Shown here piece after piece: positions 63,727 through 64,000 of a DNA stretch of 64,000 bases. The notes under the pieces are model-generated. The model had not been told where the DNA came from, did no database searches, and was given only the letters and a program-made list of their open reading frames with translations. The position numbers and the translations under genes were made by a program. This DNA comes from Bosea sp. Tri-49 (GTDB lineage: Bacteria; Pseudomonadota; Alphaproteobacteria; Rhizobiales; Beijerinckiaceae), in the NCBI RefSeq assembly GCF_003952665.1, contig NZ_CP017946.1, positions 2,790,001 through 2,854,000 on the forward strand, in the 5' to 3' direction. Within the stretch, counting starts at the first letter, position 1. The number at the start of each line of letters is the position of its first letter.

Positions 63727-64000
63727 CTAGCGCGCCTGCGCCATCGCCTGGGCCGCGACCACCGCGTCAGCCGGCTTGCCGGCGAGCTCGGCGAGATGGT
63801 CGAAGCGGGCGCTGAACGAGCCGACGCCGGCCGTCGCCGAGCGCAATTCGACGATCAGCCCAGCCATCTCGGCCTCCGGCATCAGTGCGTTGATCTGGTC
63901 CCAGCCGCGCCAGCCGGGGCGCGCGTCATAGCCGAGGATCTGGCCGCGCCTTGCCGAGACGATCGCCGAGGCGCGCGACATCGCGTCCGATGGAATCACG
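63727..64000 (-). CDS. Elongation factor G-like protein, C-terminal fragment (runs off the window)
   Basis: The last 90 or so residues match the C-terminal domain V of an EF-G-like GTPase, as recalled for alphaproteobacterial FusA-like paralogs: RGQILGYDARPGWRGWDQIN, MPEAEMAGLIVELRSATAGVGSF, then FDHLAELAG. The gene starts beyond the right edge. Divergence from canonical FusA (Asp-rich RPGWRGWD) suggests the second, non-essential-type paralog. Confidence 0.8.
   Translation of the reverse strand, partial: VIPSDAMSRASAIVSARRGQILGYDARPGWRGWDQINALMPEAEMAGLIVELRSATAGVGSFSARFDHLAELAGKPADAVVAAQAMAQAR

Overview
The window is a GC-rich, densely coded stretch of alphaproteobacterial chromosome. The gene families (ffh-rpsP-rimM-trmD, dapF-mtaB, two Liv-type ABC importers, a Bug-family binding protein, SemiSWEET) and short palindromic intergenic elements typical of Hyphomicrobiales point to that order, most likely a Bosea-like organism. 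The order is well supported; the genus is a guess. I found no rRNA, tRNA, CRISPR array, prophage or intact insertion sequence.

Layout. (1) 126-7598 (+): a seven-gene operon with a quinate/shikimate dehydrogenase, a complete Liv-type importer and a two-domain 3-dehydroshikimate dehydratase. Together these could import shikimate or quinate and convert it to protocatechuate. (2) 7728-13594: a Tat-exported metallo-beta-lactamase-fold hydrolase divergent from a LysR regulator, a zinc alcohol dehydrogenase, an MFS transporter divergent from an AsnC/Lrp regulator with a clear operator-like dyad, and a methyltransferase. (3) 13700-23310: a second catabolic locus. On the minus strand lie a binding protein, two permeases, two ATPases and an aldehyde dehydrogenase. 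Divergent from them are a CaiB-type CoA-transferase, an acyl-CoA dehydrogenase and an HTD2/MaoC-type hydratase, which suggests uptake and CoA-dependent breakdown of an organic acid. (4) 23385-31981: an exported 5'-nucleotidase-like phosphoesterase, a Cys-rich exported protein, a 1442-residue autotransporter with a large internal duplication, and an ABCB-type exporter. (5) 32000-46978: mixed metabolic and envelope genes (leuB, lytic transglycosylase, SemiSWEET, PQQ-type sugar dehydrogenase, SAF-domain oxidoreductase with a Bug binding protein, aspartate aminotransferase), an orphan zincin-like protein of different base composition, and a run of very small genes. (6) 47082-52026 (-): ffh-rpsP-rimM-(HAD)-(CatB-like)-trmD, the core translation/secretion operon with two extra genes before trmD. 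(7) 52298-58688: accessory genes, including two paralogous exported proteins flanking a CAP-domain lipoprotein. (8) 58830-63366: dapF-mtaB, an exported protein and fadD, which has a 28-bp palindrome upstream. (9) 63727 to the end: the C-terminus of an EF-G-like protein running off the window.

Short structured repeats recur in intergenic gaps. In both Liv operons a different palindromic element lies between the binding-protein gene and the first permease gene, and in one place an element supplies the C-terminal codons of trmD.
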